From Isoalcanivorax pacificus W11-5 (GTDB lineage Bacteria; Pseudomonadota; Gammaproteobacteria; Pseudomonadales; Alcanivoracaceae), in assembly GCF_000299335.2 (NCBI RefSeq), contig NZ_CP004387.1, forward strand, positions 3,550,994 through 3,614,993: DNA of 64,000 bases. Direction: 5' to 3'. This document shows, in pieces, positions 36,414 to 45,900 of the stretch (position 1 is its first letter; each line of letters begins with the position of its first letter). The position numbers and the translations under genes were made by a program. Below the pieces are notes generated by a model. That model was not told where the DNA came from. It saw only the letters and a list, made by a program, of their open reading frames with translations, and did no database searches.

Positions 36414-36812
36414 TCACCCTCTGACGGTAGTGATCCCCACCCCTTCCAGTAACGTTTTCGTCACCGGCGTCTTGCCGGCAATCTCCAGCAACTTTTCCCA
36501 CTGCGCATCTTCCAGCACCGCATCAGTATGCAGTGTGCGCTCAATGCGGGATTCCCCCTCACGGTTCTTCAGAAACGACAGCTCCACCCGCAGGGCACCA
36601 ATATCCCAGCCCTTTTTCTCCGCATACATGCGCAAGGTGATCGCCGTACAGGCGCCCAGCCCGGCCAGCAGCAAATCGTAAGGCGCCGGCCCCGCATCCT
36701 GTCCGCCGGCATGTGGCGGCTCATCTGCCACCAGGGTATGGCGGCCGGTCTGGATGTCATGGCGGCAGGCGGCACCGGCAGAGGTCACGGTGGCAGACGA
36801 AATGGCTTTCAT
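36414..36812 (-). CDS. OsmC-family peroxiredoxin-like protein
   Basis: OsmC/Ohr proteins reduce organic hydroperoxides with two cysteines. The 132-residue product has GPAPYDLLLAGLGACTAITLRMYAEKKG, containing the second cysteine of the family, and a typical end TPVTKTLLEGVGITTV. The first redox cysteine that Ohr has is not obvious; CRHD near residue 15 is not in the usual position, so a non-peroxidase OsmC-like role is possible. The start MKAISSATV fits. It is the last gene of a seven-gene minus-strand unit. Confidence 0.85.
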   Translation of the reverse strand: MKAISSATVTSAGAACRHDIQTGRHTLVADEPPHAGGQDAGPAPYDLLLAGLGACTAITLRMYAEKKGWDIGALRVELSFLKNREGESRIERTLHTDAVLEDAQWEKLLEIAGKTPVTKTLLEGVGITTVRG

Positions 36813-36826
36813 TACAACGCTCCTGT

Positions 36827-37243
36827 TCAGGGTTGCCTGTCGAATTGCGGCACGCCGTCGGGGATCACAAACCAGTCCTGCTTTTCGCTGACCCAGACAT
36901 GGGCCTGGGGTGCGAGCATGCGCGTATCCGACAGGGTGCCGGGCTTGAGTTTGATGATCTCCGGTTGTGCGGGATTGATGTGGTACAGGCGGTTGCCGCA
37001 GGTGGGGCAGAACCAGGCGCCGTTGGTGTTGCCGCTGTCGGACAGCCGTTCCCAGTATTTCATCTCGCCGTGAAAGACGATGTCCTCGCGCCGCACCACG
37101 GCGGTGACGCTGAACGGGCTGGTGGAGAGTTTCTGGCATTCGCGGCAGTGGCAGGCCATCACTTTCATCGGCGGCGCCAGCAATTCATAGGTGACGCCGC
37201 CACACTGGCAGGCACCCTGCACCGGGTACTGGATATCACTCAT
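36827..37243 (-). CDS. GFA-family zinc protein (formaldehyde-activating-like), copy 1
   Basis: GFA proteins bind zinc through cysteine pairs; the type member links glutathione to formaldehyde, but most are uncharacterised. The 138-residue protein has GACQCGGVTYELLAPP, ACHCRECQKLSTSPFS and FCPTCGNRLYHIN, giving the three expected cysteine clusters. Its start overlaps the end of the transglutaminase-like gene by eight bases. A second GFA protein lies two genes upstream. Confidence 0.88.
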   Translation of the reverse strand: MSDIQYPVQGACQCGGVTYELLAPPMKVMACHCRECQKLSTSPFSVTAVVRREDIVFHGEMKYWERLSDSGNTNGAWFCPTCGNRLYHINPAQPEIIKLKPGTLSDTRMLAPQAHVWVSEKQDWFVIPDGVPQFDRQP

Positions 37244-37823
37244 TGGCAGCAATCTCCTCGGCATCGGGTAAATGATCATGCACAGCCTGCACTGTGTCAT
37301 ACCGGGTCAGCGCCTGCACGACGACCGGCAACGGCTCGGCCAGGATATCGGGAAAATCCCGTTCGCGCCGATCCTGCAACGGGAATGCCAGTTGTTCGTG
37401 TGGTGGCACAAACCGGGCATCCACGCCGGCGCGGTTACCGCGCGCATCAATACGGTACCAGCCGTGTTCCGGCAGATAGACGGCGTTCAACCCATGCAGG
37501 CAGAACGGCGCGCCGGTGTCATTCACCGACAGGCGCTGGTAGCACAAGCCGGCCGGCAATCCGTTGGCACGCAACAGCGCCGCCAGCAGGTGGCTCTTGG
37601 CATAGCAATAGCCCGTGCCGGCTTCCAGCACATCGGAGGCACGGCAGGTCACGCGCGTGTCCTGGTAATCCCAGCTGTGGCGAATCTCATCGCGCACGAA
37701 CTCAAAACAGCGCCGGGCAATGTCGAGCGGCGTATCGCCGGCGTCGGCCAGCCGTGCGGCGCAGGCGCGAATCGCCGGGTGGTCGCGGTCAATCCATTCG
37801 CTGGCTGCAAGATAAGCCTGCAC
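37236..37823 (-). CDS. Transglutaminase-like cysteine protease-fold protein
   Basis: This 195-residue protein has a transglutaminase core with a Cys-His-Asp triad: Cys in GTGYCYAKSHLLAALLRANG, His in CLHGLNAVYL and Asp in YRIDARGN. Such enzymes act as peptidases or amidases in bacteria. No signal peptide is seen, so it is cytoplasmic. The GTG start overlaps the upstream GFA stop by one base (TAGTG). It is sandwiched between two GFA genes, which suggests a functional link that I cannot name. Confidence 0.85.
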   Translation of the reverse strand: MQAYLAASEWIDRDHPAIRACAARLADAGDTPLDIARRCFEFVRDEIRHSWDYQDTRVTCRASDVLEAGTGYCYAKSHLLAALLRANGLPAGLCYQRLSVNDTGAPFCLHGLNAVYLPEHGWYRIDARGNRAGVDARFVPPHEQLAFPLQDRRERDFPDILAEPLPVVVQALTRYDTVQAVHDHLPDAEEIAANE

Positions 37824-38170
37824 TACACTGCGCGCCCGTCGAAGGTGTGTACCGGTACGCTGTCCAGATCAAAGTCCTGCAGGCAGCGCAAATTGATCGC
37901 GGCCATCGCGTTGCCTTGCGGGTCGACGCCTTCACCGAACGGATGAATGCCGCAGGTGGGACAGAAGCGGTGTTTCACCACGTGCTGGTTGAAGGTGTAG
38001 GTGCTCATGTTCTCCGCCGGTGTTTTCAGCGTCAGGGCGTTGCGCGGCACGAACCACAGCAGTGAGCCTTTGCGATGGCAGATGGAACAGTTACAGGCCA
38101 GGCCACTGTCCACCTCGCCTTCCACTTCGAATGCGATACCGCCGCAATGGCAGCTCCCCTGATAACGCAT
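37823..38170 (-). CDS. GFA-family zinc protein (formaldehyde-activating-like), copy 2
   Basis: The 115-residue protein has GSCHCGGIAFEVEGEV, CNCSICHRKGSLLWF and FCPTCGIHPFGEG, the complete GFA zinc signature. ATG 38170 (MRYQGSCHCG) has AGGAG nine bases upstream and fits relatives; a GTG six bases earlier is too close to that site. It is shorter than the other GFA protein and belongs to a different subgroup. Confidence 0.88.
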   Translation of the reverse strand: MRYQGSCHCGGIAFEVEGEVDSGLACNCSICHRKGSLLWFVPRNALTLKTPAENMSTYTFNQHVVKHRFCPTCGIHPFGEGVDPQGNAMAAINLRCLQDFDLDSVPVHTFDGRAV

Positions 38171-38185
38171 GAGCACTATCTCCTG

Positions 38186-38656
38186 TTAATCCTGTTCCGC
38201 CAGCGGCCAGTTCAGTTCGGTGCGCCAACTGGCCGGGTCGGCATTGGTGGAGGGATCCAGCACGTAACTTTCCCACACCGGCAAACGGGTTGCATGCCCT
38301 TCTTTTTCCAGCCACGCCTGGAAGGCACCCCAGGCTTGCGACAGGCCATCGTAGTTGCCGGCGTACAGGGTGCGCGCCACGGTCTGCGCCGGCAGCCTGG
38401 ACGGGGCGACACGGCCGGCCCGCTGCACTGGCGTGGCCACCGGCACACCGATCTCGAAATCGAAGGTGTCGTCGGGAAGGCGGAAATGGCGGGTAAACCA
38501 GGCGCCGGTCGTCTCGATGCCCTGGGAGGCGACGGTGGCGAACAGTTCCTCAATACCCGGCCCCATCACCTGCTGCATCTGCGCACACGGCACAGCCAGA
38601 CGAATGACCGCCGTGTGCTGCACCCGGGTCTGCAGAATTCGGGGGGTCTCAATCAT
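38186..38656 (-). CDS. GyrI-like small-molecule-binding protein
   Basis: This 156-residue protein has the GyrI/AraC effector-binding fold without a DNA-binding part: residues include VIRLAVPCAQMQQVMGPGIEEL, FDFEIGVPVATPV, ARTLYAGNYDGLSQAWGAFQAWL and a late WESYVLDP. These proteins bind hydrophobic or cationic drugs, and some hydrolyse cyclopropanoid toxins. It lies between a DHA2 exporter and a GFA gene in the same operon, which fits drug binding. Confidence 0.85.
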   Translation of the reverse strand: MIETPRILQTRVQHTAVIRLAVPCAQMQQVMGPGIEELFATVASQGIETTGAWFTRHFRLPDDTFDFEIGVPVATPVQRAGRVAPSRLPAQTVARTLYAGNYDGLSQAWGAFQAWLEKEGHATRLPVWESYVLDPSTNADPASWRTELNWPLAEQD

Positions 38657-38723
38657 GCTCAGTGCTCCCTGTGAGGTAATTTCCCTCTGGTCGAACCGGC
38701 GGATGCAATTTCGACCACCCCGG

Positions 38724-40088
38724 CTATGCCTGCGCAGTGGAGCGGTACCGCCACAACAGCAGGCCGGCCACCATGGCCACCAGCGCCGCCACCAGCAACA
38801 CCGCGAACGCCACGCGATAATCCGCCGGGCGTGCCGGTGTCATCACATCAACCAGCACCACCACCAGCGCCGCCGCACCCAGCGCGCCACCAATGCGCTG
38901 CACGATATTCACCAGCGTGGCGGCATCGCCAACCTGCTCGCGCGTCACCACCGCGGCGGTCATCGCCGGCATCTGTGCCAGCGCCACGCCGATACCGCGC
39001 GTCACCAGGCATACCGCCAGCAGCCATGGCGGCAGCGGCGCCTCCCCCAGAAACGGCAGAGTACTGAGCAGCAGCAACACCGCCCCGCTAACGATGACCG
39101 GCGCGGCACCCAGGCGGTCCGTCAGCGCGCCCCCCACATACAATGCCGCTGCGCTGCCCAGACCCATCACGAGCAACCACAGGCCAATCGATGAGGCGGC
39201 ATAGCCATATCCCTCCTGCAAATACAGCGGCAACAAGAACAGCGCGCCATACAGGCTGGCGCCGGTGAACGCCGTTGTCAGTGTCGCCAGCGCAAAGCGC
39301 GGCGCGGCCAGCAGGGACAGGTCGATCAGAGGATGGCGGCGGCGCAACGCCACGCACGCGAACAGGCCACACAGCAACAGGCCGGCCCCGGCGGCGGCCC
39401 AGGCTCCGCGCCCCGGCTCGCCCAGGGCGGTGGCACCACCGAGCAACAGCGGCAGGCCCAGGCCCAGCAGCACCAGCCCCGGCCAGTCCGGGGCGCGGCT
39501 GCTGTCGCGCTCGCCTGCCGGCACGTGGCGCCGGGCAAGCCAGAGTGCCAGCGCGCCCAGCGGCACGTTAATGCCGAATAACCAGCGCCAGGACATCTGC
39601 TCCAGTAACAAGCCACCAAAGGCCGGCCCCAGTGCCGGCCCGAGGCTGACCACCACGCCGAGCGCGCCCATCAGGCGGCCCAGTTGCGCCGGCCCGGCGG
39701 CCGCGCCGAGCACCGCCTGCCCGGCCGGGACCATCAGGCCGGCGGCCAGCCCCTGCACCACTCGAAACGCAATCAGTGTGGCCAGTTCCCCGGCCAGCGC
39801 ACAGGCGGCCGATGCCAGCACAAACACCAGCAGCGCCAGGCACCACAGGCGGCCATACCCGCAGCGCCTGCCCAGCCAGCCAGTGAGCGGCAGCGACATG
39901 GCCATGGCAATCAGGTAGCCGGTGATGATCCATTGCACGCTGGCCAGGGGCGCCGTCAGTTCGGTGCCGACCGAGGCCACCGCCAGGTTGACCAGCGTGG
40001 CATCGAGCATGGCCATGAACGCGCCCGCCCCGACCAACGCGGCGATCAGCCAGAGGCGGCCGGGAATCGGCGCCGGAGTGGGGGTCAT
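38724..40088 (-). CDS. MFS multidrug exporter, EmrB/QacA (DHA2) type
   Basis: This 454-residue exporter has 13-14 hydrophobic segments. MLDATLVNLAVASVGTELTAPLASVQWIITGYLIAMAMSLPLTGWLGRRCG matches the EmrB/QacA start, with the membrane-embedded Asp in segment 1 and motif A after segment 2. It exports hydrophobic compounds with protons. The start overlaps the upstream VOC gene stop by four bases (ATGA). No membrane fusion protein partner is present. Confidence 0.9.
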   Translation of the reverse strand: MTPTPAPIPGRLWLIAALVGAGAFMAMLDATLVNLAVASVGTELTAPLASVQWIITGYLIAMAMSLPLTGWLGRRCGYGRLWCLALLVFVLASAACALAGELATLIAFRVVQGLAAGLMVPAGQAVLGAAAGPAQLGRLMGALGVVVSLGPALGPAFGGLLLEQMSWRWLFGINVPLGALALWLARRHVPAGERDSSRAPDWPGLVLLGLGLPLLLGGATALGEPGRGAWAAAGAGLLLCGLFACVALRRRHPLIDLSLLAAPRFALATLTTAFTGASLYGALFLLPLYLQEGYGYAASSIGLWLLVMGLGSAAALYVGGALTDRLGAAPVIVSGAVLLLLSTLPFLGEAPLPPWLLAVCLVTRGIGVALAQMPAMTAAVVTREQVGDAATLVNIVQRIGGALGAAALVVVLVDVMTPARPADYRVAFAVLLVAALVAMVAGLLLWRYRSTAQA

Positions 40089-40507
40089 GGCTGCGCGCGT
40101 GGTGCGTCGCGGTGGACCGCCGCGAGTTTGTTGCCATCCGGGTCACGCACGTAGGCGGCATAAAAATCGGTGTTGTATTGCGGCCGCAACCCGGGCTCGC
40201 CCTCACTGGTGCCCCCGGCAGCCATTGCCGCCGCATGGAAGGCATCCACCTGGGCGCGGGTCGCCGCATTGAAGGCCACCATGACCCCGTTGCCCGGCGA
40301 GGCCGGTGCACCATCGAATGGCGGGCACAACCACAAAGCCAGCTCTTCGCGCCCTTCGTCGTTGTAGGTGCCCCAGCCACTCCAGCCGAGCTCAAAACCT
40401 TCATCGCCGGTGTCCACACGATGAATATCCAGTGTCGCCAGCACGCGGTCATAAAAGACCCGCGCGCGGGCCGGGTCCTGCGTGCCCAGACAAACGTAGC
40501 GAAACAT
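40085..40507 (-). CDS. VOC-family (glyoxalase-like) protein, first gene of operon
   Basis: This 140-residue protein has a VOC fold: MFRYVCLGTQDPARARVFYDRVLATLDI at the start and AAYVRDPDGNKLAAVHRD at the end. ATG 40507 has AAAGGAGGG seven bases upstream and replaces the longer open frame. Its stop overlaps the MFS start. As first gene of the seven-gene unit it suggests modification or sequestration of the exported compound. Confidence 0.88.
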   Translation of the reverse strand: MFRYVCLGTQDPARARVFYDRVLATLDIHRVDTGDEGFELGWSGWGTYNDEGREELALWLCPPFDGAPASPGNGVMVAFNAATRAQVDAFHAAAMAAGGTSEGEPGLRPQYNTDFYAAYVRDPDGNKLAAVHRDAPRAQP

Positions 40508-40627
40508 CAGCAGCCCTCCTTTCACAGCGTGTCAGGCATGCTAGCCGGTCCGTTTGCCGGCTCGCCACCCGCGCCGGTGACATCTGCTATGATCCGGCGA
40601 TCCGTTCCGATCACAGCCAGACGCACG

Positions 40628-41416
40628 ATGACCGCTATCCGACTGAAAAACGCCGAGGATCTGGCGCGCATGCGCCACGCCGGCCAACTGCTTGCCGACG
40701 TGTTCCGCATGCTGGAGGGTGAGGTGCGCGCCGGCGTGACCACCCTGGCGCTGAACGATCGCGTCACCGATTACATCCGCGATACGCTGCACGCACGCCC
40801 AGCCAGCATTGGCCAGTACGGTTATCCGTTTGCCCTGAACGCCTCGCTGAACGACGAGGTATGCCACGGCATGCCGGCAGCGGACCGCGTGGTGCACGAC
40901 GGCGACATCCTGAATCTGGACATCACGCTGGAGAAAGACGGCTTTATCGCGGATGCCAGCCGCATGTATCTGGTCGGCGAGGTCAGCCCGGACGCGAAAC
41001 GGCTGGTGGAAGAAACCCGCAACGCCATGTGGGCCGGCATTCACGCCGTGCGCCCCGGTGCACGGCTGGGCGATATCGGCCACGCCATCGAACAGCATGC
41101 CCGCACCTGCGGCTACAGCGTGGTGCGCGAGTACTGCGGCCACGGTATCGGCCGACAGATGCACGAGGCGCCCGAGGTGCTGCATTTCGGCCAGCCGGGC
41201 ACCGGCCTGCTGCTGAAGCCGGGCATGGTGTTCACCATCGAACCAATGATCAACCAGGGCAGCGCGCGGCTGCGCCATCGTCGTGCCGGCAACTGGGACA
41301 TCGCCCTCACCCACGACCGCCAGCTCTCCGCCCAGTGGGAACACACCGTCGCGGTGACCGACCAGGGCGTGGAGGTGCTGACACGGCACGAAGACGACCG
41401 GCACTGGCTGGCCTGA
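40628..41416 (+). CDS. map: Methionine aminopeptidase type I
   Basis: This 262-residue enzyme removes the initiator methionine. Metal ligands are present: Asp in LNLDITLEKDG, Asp in IADASRMY, His in GHGIGRQMHEAP, Glu in FTIEPMI and Glu in SAQWEHTV. It is separate from rpsB, so it is probably a second, accessory copy. The 5' end follows a plausible -10 region and the ATG (MTAIRLKNAEDL) fits the family. It precedes a DedA-PAP2 gene by 25 bases. Confidence 0.93.
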   Translation: MTAIRLKNAEDLARMRHAGQLLADVFRMLEGEVRAGVTTLALNDRVTDYIRDTLHARPASIGQYGYPFALNASLNDEVCHGMPAADRVVHDGDILNLDITLEKDGFIADASRMYLVGEVSPDAKRLVEETRNAMWAGIHAVRPGARLGDIGHAIEQHARTCGYSVVREYCGHGIGRQMHEAPEVLHFGQPGTGLLLKPGMVFTIEPMINQGSARLRHRRAGNWDIALTHDRQLSAQWEHTVAVTDQGVEVLTRHEDDRHWLA

Positions 41417-41441
41417 CCGCGACCACCCGGGATACCGCCTG

Positions 41442-42758
41442 ATGAGTGCCTGGTTCACCCACCTGACCGACTGGCTTGCCGCCCACCCGCACTGGCTGGG
41501 CCTGGCGCTGTTCGCCGCCGCCTGCATTGAATGCCTGGCCATCCTCGGCCTGCTGATACCGGGCACCGTGGTGCTGTTCAGCATCGCCATGCTGGCCGGC
41601 CACAGCGGCATGCCCCTGTGGCAGACGCTGCTGCTGGGCTACACCGGTGGCTTGCTCGGGGATGCCATCTCCTACGGCCTGGGCCGCCGTTATCACGGGC
41701 ACATCCGTGCGCTGCCGGGCCTGCGCCAGCATCCGCAGTGGCTCACGACCGCCGAGATGTACTTTCGCCGCTACGGCGTCATCAGCCTGCTGGTCGGCCG
41801 CTATATCGGGCCGTTGCGACCGATGCTGCCCATGGTCGCCGGCATGTTCGAGATGCCGCTCGGTCGCTTCATGCTGATCAGCCTGCTTGCCGCCTCCGGC
41901 TGGGCCGTCGCCTACCTGCTGCCCGGCTGGGCCACCGGCACGGCCATGCGCCTGCCATTGCCGCCGGGCTTCTGGCACGACGTCCTGCTGATCCTCGGTG
42001 GCCTGGTGCTCGTCCTCGGCGTGATCATCCACAGCAGCCTGCGCGGCCGACGGCAGACCACGCTGCTGGCCGCCGGTGCCTGCCTGCTGCCACTGGTCGC
42101 GTTGCTGCTGGGCTGGCAGGCACTGAACAATCTGGATCAAGGGCTGATGACGGTGATCCAGGCGCATCGCCACGGCACGATGGACCACTTCATGGTGCTG
42201 GTGACCCGGCTCGGCGATTTCCGCACGCAACTGGCCGCCGGCGTCCTGCTGGTCGGCCTGCTGGCGCTCACCCGGCAATGGCGCGCCGGCCTGTTTGCCA
42301 CCGGCGTGCTGCTTGGCACCGCACTGAGCAATGTGGCACTGAAATGGCTGCTGGCCCGGGCGCGCCCGGATATCCTGCTGGAACCCCTGTCCACCTTCAG
42401 CCTGCCGAGCGGGCACAGCTCGGCCGCGTTCGCTTTTTTCCTGACGCTGGGAATACTGGCCGGGCGCGGCCAGCCAGCGCGCTGGCGGCTGACCTGGTTG
42501 CTGCTGGCCAGCCTGCCGGCCATGGCGATTGCCTTTTCGCGCGTGTACCTCGGCGTGCACTGGCCCACCGATATCCTCGCCGGCGCGCTGCTGGCCGGCA
42601 CGCTGTGTGCCGCCAGCCTGGCGCTGGTGCAATGGCGCACGTCCCTGACGGCGCTGCCAGCGCACGTCTGGCGCATCATCCTGCCGCCCTGCCTGGGTGT
42701 GCTGGCTGCCGCCGCGCTATGGGATCTGGCGCCAGCACTGCAACGCTACGCCTACTGA
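41442..42758 (+). CDS. DedA-PAP2 fusion membrane protein
   Basis: The 438-residue protein joins a DedA domain (residues 1-190; LGLLIPGTVVLFSIAMLAGHSG, GRYIGPLRPMLPMVAGMF) to a PAP2 lipid-phosphatase domain (about 225-425). The PAP2 motifs KWLLARARPD, LPSGHSSAAFAF and SRVYLGVHWPTDILAG are complete. DedA proteins move undecaprenyl phosphate or other lipids across the membrane, and PAP2 enzymes dephosphorylate the pyrophosphate form, so a combined carrier-lipid recycling role is a reasonable inference. About ten membrane segments are expected. Confidence 0.92.
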   Translation: MSAWFTHLTDWLAAHPHWLGLALFAAACIECLAILGLLIPGTVVLFSIAMLAGHSGMPLWQTLLLGYTGGLLGDAISYGLGRRYHGHIRALPGLRQHPQWLTTAEMYFRRYGVISLLVGRYIGPLRPMLPMVAGMFEMPLGRFMLISLLAASGWAVAYLLPGWATGTAMRLPLPPGFWHDVLLILGGLVLVLGVIIHSSLRGRRQTTLLAAGACLLPLVALLLGWQALNNLDQGLMTVIQAHRHGTMDHFMVLVTRLGDFRTQLAAGVLLVGLLALTRQWRAGLFATGVLLGTALSNVALKWLLARARPDILLEPLSTFSLPSGHSSAAFAFFLTLGILAGRGQPARWRLTWLLLASLPAMAIAFSRVYLGVHWPTDILAGALLAGTLCAASLALVQWRTSLTALPAHVWRIILPPCLGVLAAAALWDLAPALQRYAY

Positions 42759-42994
42759 TAACGGTGGCGTTTTTGCCACACCCTGACAGGCCGCGAATCG
42801 CATTCAGATATTGCCCGGCCCTCCCTGCGCCCTCCCTGCGCAAAAGCGCACACGGTTTCATCAAACTGCCTTCCTGACGACTTCTTCACGCCATTTCACT
42901 GTCATTGCCATCACCTAACGTACGCCCGTCCAGACGGACATCACGCATTTTTTCAACACCCCAAAATACCAACGGAGACACCAAGGTGACGCAC
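42759..42994. other. Intergenic region upstream of phosphatase lipoprotein
   Basis: 236 bases without a gene. It contains a short GTGGC/GCCAC hairpin just after the DedA-PAP2 stop (about 42764-42780), a tandem 11-base repeat CCCTCCCTGCG near 42820, the possible Pho box, and a GGAGA ribosome site before the next gene. Confidence 0.5.
42888..42921 (+). promoter_or_regulatory. Possible Pho box and -10
   Basis: CTGTCAT at 42899-42905 is a perfect Pho-box unit. The unit expected four bases upstream (ACGCCAT, 42888-42894) matches at four of seven positions, and TAACGT (42916-42921) lies ten bases downstream, the usual place for the -10 of a PhoB-dependent promoter. Only one unit is good, so this is a modest call. 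Confidence 0.4.
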
Positions 42995-45900
42995 ATGACA
43001 CGCCGCGTCGGCCGGGGAACGCTTTTGGCGTTTTCGCTTCTGGCCACGTCGTACCTGACCGGGTGCGACGGTGACACCAAGACAGTTTACCGGGACAAGG
43101 TTGTGGAGGTTCCCGGCGGCAGCACGGATGTGCCTTATGTGGATGATCAATCCGGGGCGGAGCAGTTCAGCGCCCATATCATCACCCCACCTGACAACGC
43201 CGATGAACTGTTCGCGCCGGTCCCGGCGCCAGTGATCAACGGCACCACTGCGCGCGAAACCGAACCGACGGTGATCAGCGACTTTGCCCGTTTCCCGGTC
43301 AACGACGACCTGGTGATCACCCGGGGCAAGCTCAACCATGTCCTGGACGAGGCCATCATCAGCGCCGAATTCAGCCTTGGCGGCAGTCTGTCGCTGGTGC
43401 CACTGAACCGCTCGCAGGGGCAGTTTTCGTTCGAGCGCACCACCGCCAGCGCCAACCATGCCATCGACCAGGGCCAGAACGTGATCCTGGCCGTCAATGC
43501 CGACCCGTATGACATGACCCAGGGCTGGAACATGGGCCTGATCAAGGCCGACGGCGTCACCTACACCGGTTTCTCCGACCGCAGCGAAGAAGCCGTGGTG
43601 GTCTACCAGGACGGCAGCGTCGATATTCAGGAAGACGTGCCCGACTTCACCCTGAACGTGTACGCCAACGACCAGCCGCTGGGCGAGCTGGGCAATGTGC
43701 ATTACTTCAACAATGCCACGCAGGTAAACCGCAGCTTCAGCCGTGGCAGTTCCGCGATGGAACTGTATGCCGCAGAAAGCTATCGCGGCACGGTCGATAT
43801 GCGCGGCCGTACCGGAGCACTGATTCGCGCCGAAGCCAACGGCGTCAGCGTGATCGAACGTGGTGACGGGCAGATCAGCGTGCAACTGCCGCCGCTGTCC
43901 GGCGTCGTCAGCGCGCGCGTCGACGACCGCGCCAATTATGTGATTCCGGCCGGCCATGCACTGCTGGTGGATGACGGCTCGCTGGCCATCGGCGCCCGCA
44001 TCGACATCCGCTACGAAACCGACGACCCGAACTGGGACAATGTCGTCAGCGCCGTGGGCGCCGGCTTTGGCCGTGGCCTGCTGGTAGAAAATGGCCAGCT
44101 CGGTGCCAACCAGGGTGAAAGCGCGGCCAGCGGTCGCACCGCGTTCGGCATCCGCGCCGACGGCAGCTATTTCTTCCTTGTGGTGGACAAGCCGGTCGGC
44201 TCGCTGACCGACGGCATTACCGAAACCAAACTCGCGCAACTGATGATCGGCTACGGCGCCGTACGCGCGATCAACTTCGACGGTGGTGGCTCCACCACCC
44301 TGGCCAGCCGCCTGCCGGGCGAGCGCTACACACACCTGTTGAATGTCCCCTCCGACGGCAGCGAACGCGTCACCGCCACCAAATGGGGGCTGGTGCTGGA
44401 TCCGTCGCTGGCGCGCTACAGCGCCACCGATGTCGCGGTGTATCCGCGCGACATCACGCTGCTGGCCGGCTCTACCTACCGCCGTTTCCGTGGCGTGGGC
44501 TATGACAGCCGTTCCTGGGAAGGCAGCGGCCAGATTCCGGAATACGGCATCAGCACCGCCGCGCTCGGCCTGATCGATGCACGCACCGGTGCCTTCCGGG
44601 CCGGTGACGCCAACGCCGAAGGTTATGTGGTGGTGCAGGTCGGCGAACAGAAAGGCGTCGCACGCGTGCGTGTTACCAGCGAGGTCGACGAGATCCGTTT
44701 CGGCACCATGGAGATGGCCATCGACAGCGGCGCCACAGTGAGCCTGGCACCGCAACTGCTGAGCGATGGCCAGGCAGTGGTCTATTCGCCGGGCACGATC
44801 CAGTACAGCGTGGACAACACCAGCGACTGTATTCTGGATGCGCAGAACGCCACCGTGACCGCCGCACAAGTCCAGGGCCGCAGTTGCGTCGTGACGGCCA
44901 CGGCCGCCGGCCAGAGCGCACAACTGACACTGAATATTGGTGTAGCGCCGGTGGTCATGGTCGACTTCGAGGGCGACACCAGCATGTTCCGCGCGGCAGG
45001 TGCGCGCCACAACAACGTCACCATCGAGAAGGTGACCGATCAGGTGTTCGCCGGCGATTACTCGATGAAACTGAGCTGGGAAGCCAACCCGGCCCAGCCC
45101 GGCACCTTTGGGGCTTACCTCACCGATCCGAACCGCGTCACTACGCTGCCCGGCAACCCGAAATACCTCGGCGTGAATGTCTACATTCCTGACGAGCTGG
45201 CCGGCAAGGTCTGGTGGGTGCGCGGTTCATTGCGGGATGCCGACAACAAGGCCGTGACCATCAACTACAACAACGACGGCGAAGCCTTGCCGGAGCGCGG
45301 CTGGAATTTCATGAAAGCGGAAATCCCCGCCGGCTACACCGCACCGTTCCGCTTTGACCAGCCGTTCCGCTTCCTGGTGCTGAAAACCGCCGAGCGGATC
45401 GACTCCAGCGTGATCCTCGACAACTTCACCGCCATCTACAGCGACAACACCGACCTGACCGGCCCCGGTGTACTGGCCAGCCCCGGCGCCGACGAGGTGG
45501 TCGATACTGCCTCGCCACTGATCGCCCTGCAGGTGAACGACAATTCCGGTGTGGATTTCGGCAGCGCCTATCTGGCCCTTGATGGCGTTGATGTATCCAC
45601 GCAACTGGTCAGCAACAACCAGGACCGTGTGGAATACCAGGCCAGCGAGCTGGCTGATGGCTGGCACCGTGTCGACTACCGTATCAACGACATCAACGGC
45701 AACGTCAGCGCCGGCGACTTCCTGTTCAGTATCGAAACCGGCGCACCGCGCCTGTTTATCGACAGCGCCAATGTGCAGTTCTACCCCGGCGGCACCTTCC
45801 TGTTGCCGATTCGCGTGGAAGGCGGCGCCACCTTCAGCGACCTGTCACTGGCACTGGACTTTGACGCCACCAAGGCCGACCTGACCGTGGTCAACGCCGA

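Noticed and set aside
36414-37139. Long open frame upstream of osmC
   Set aside because: It lies in the wrong frame of the GFA gene; the OsmC family begins at MKAISS (36812).
42953-45010. Long minus-strand open frame (685 codons) opposite the phosphatase lipoprotein
   Set aside because: It is rich in His, Gln, Ala and Gly with no domain, a typical antisense shadow of GC-rich coding sequence. The plus frame has clear catalytic motifs.
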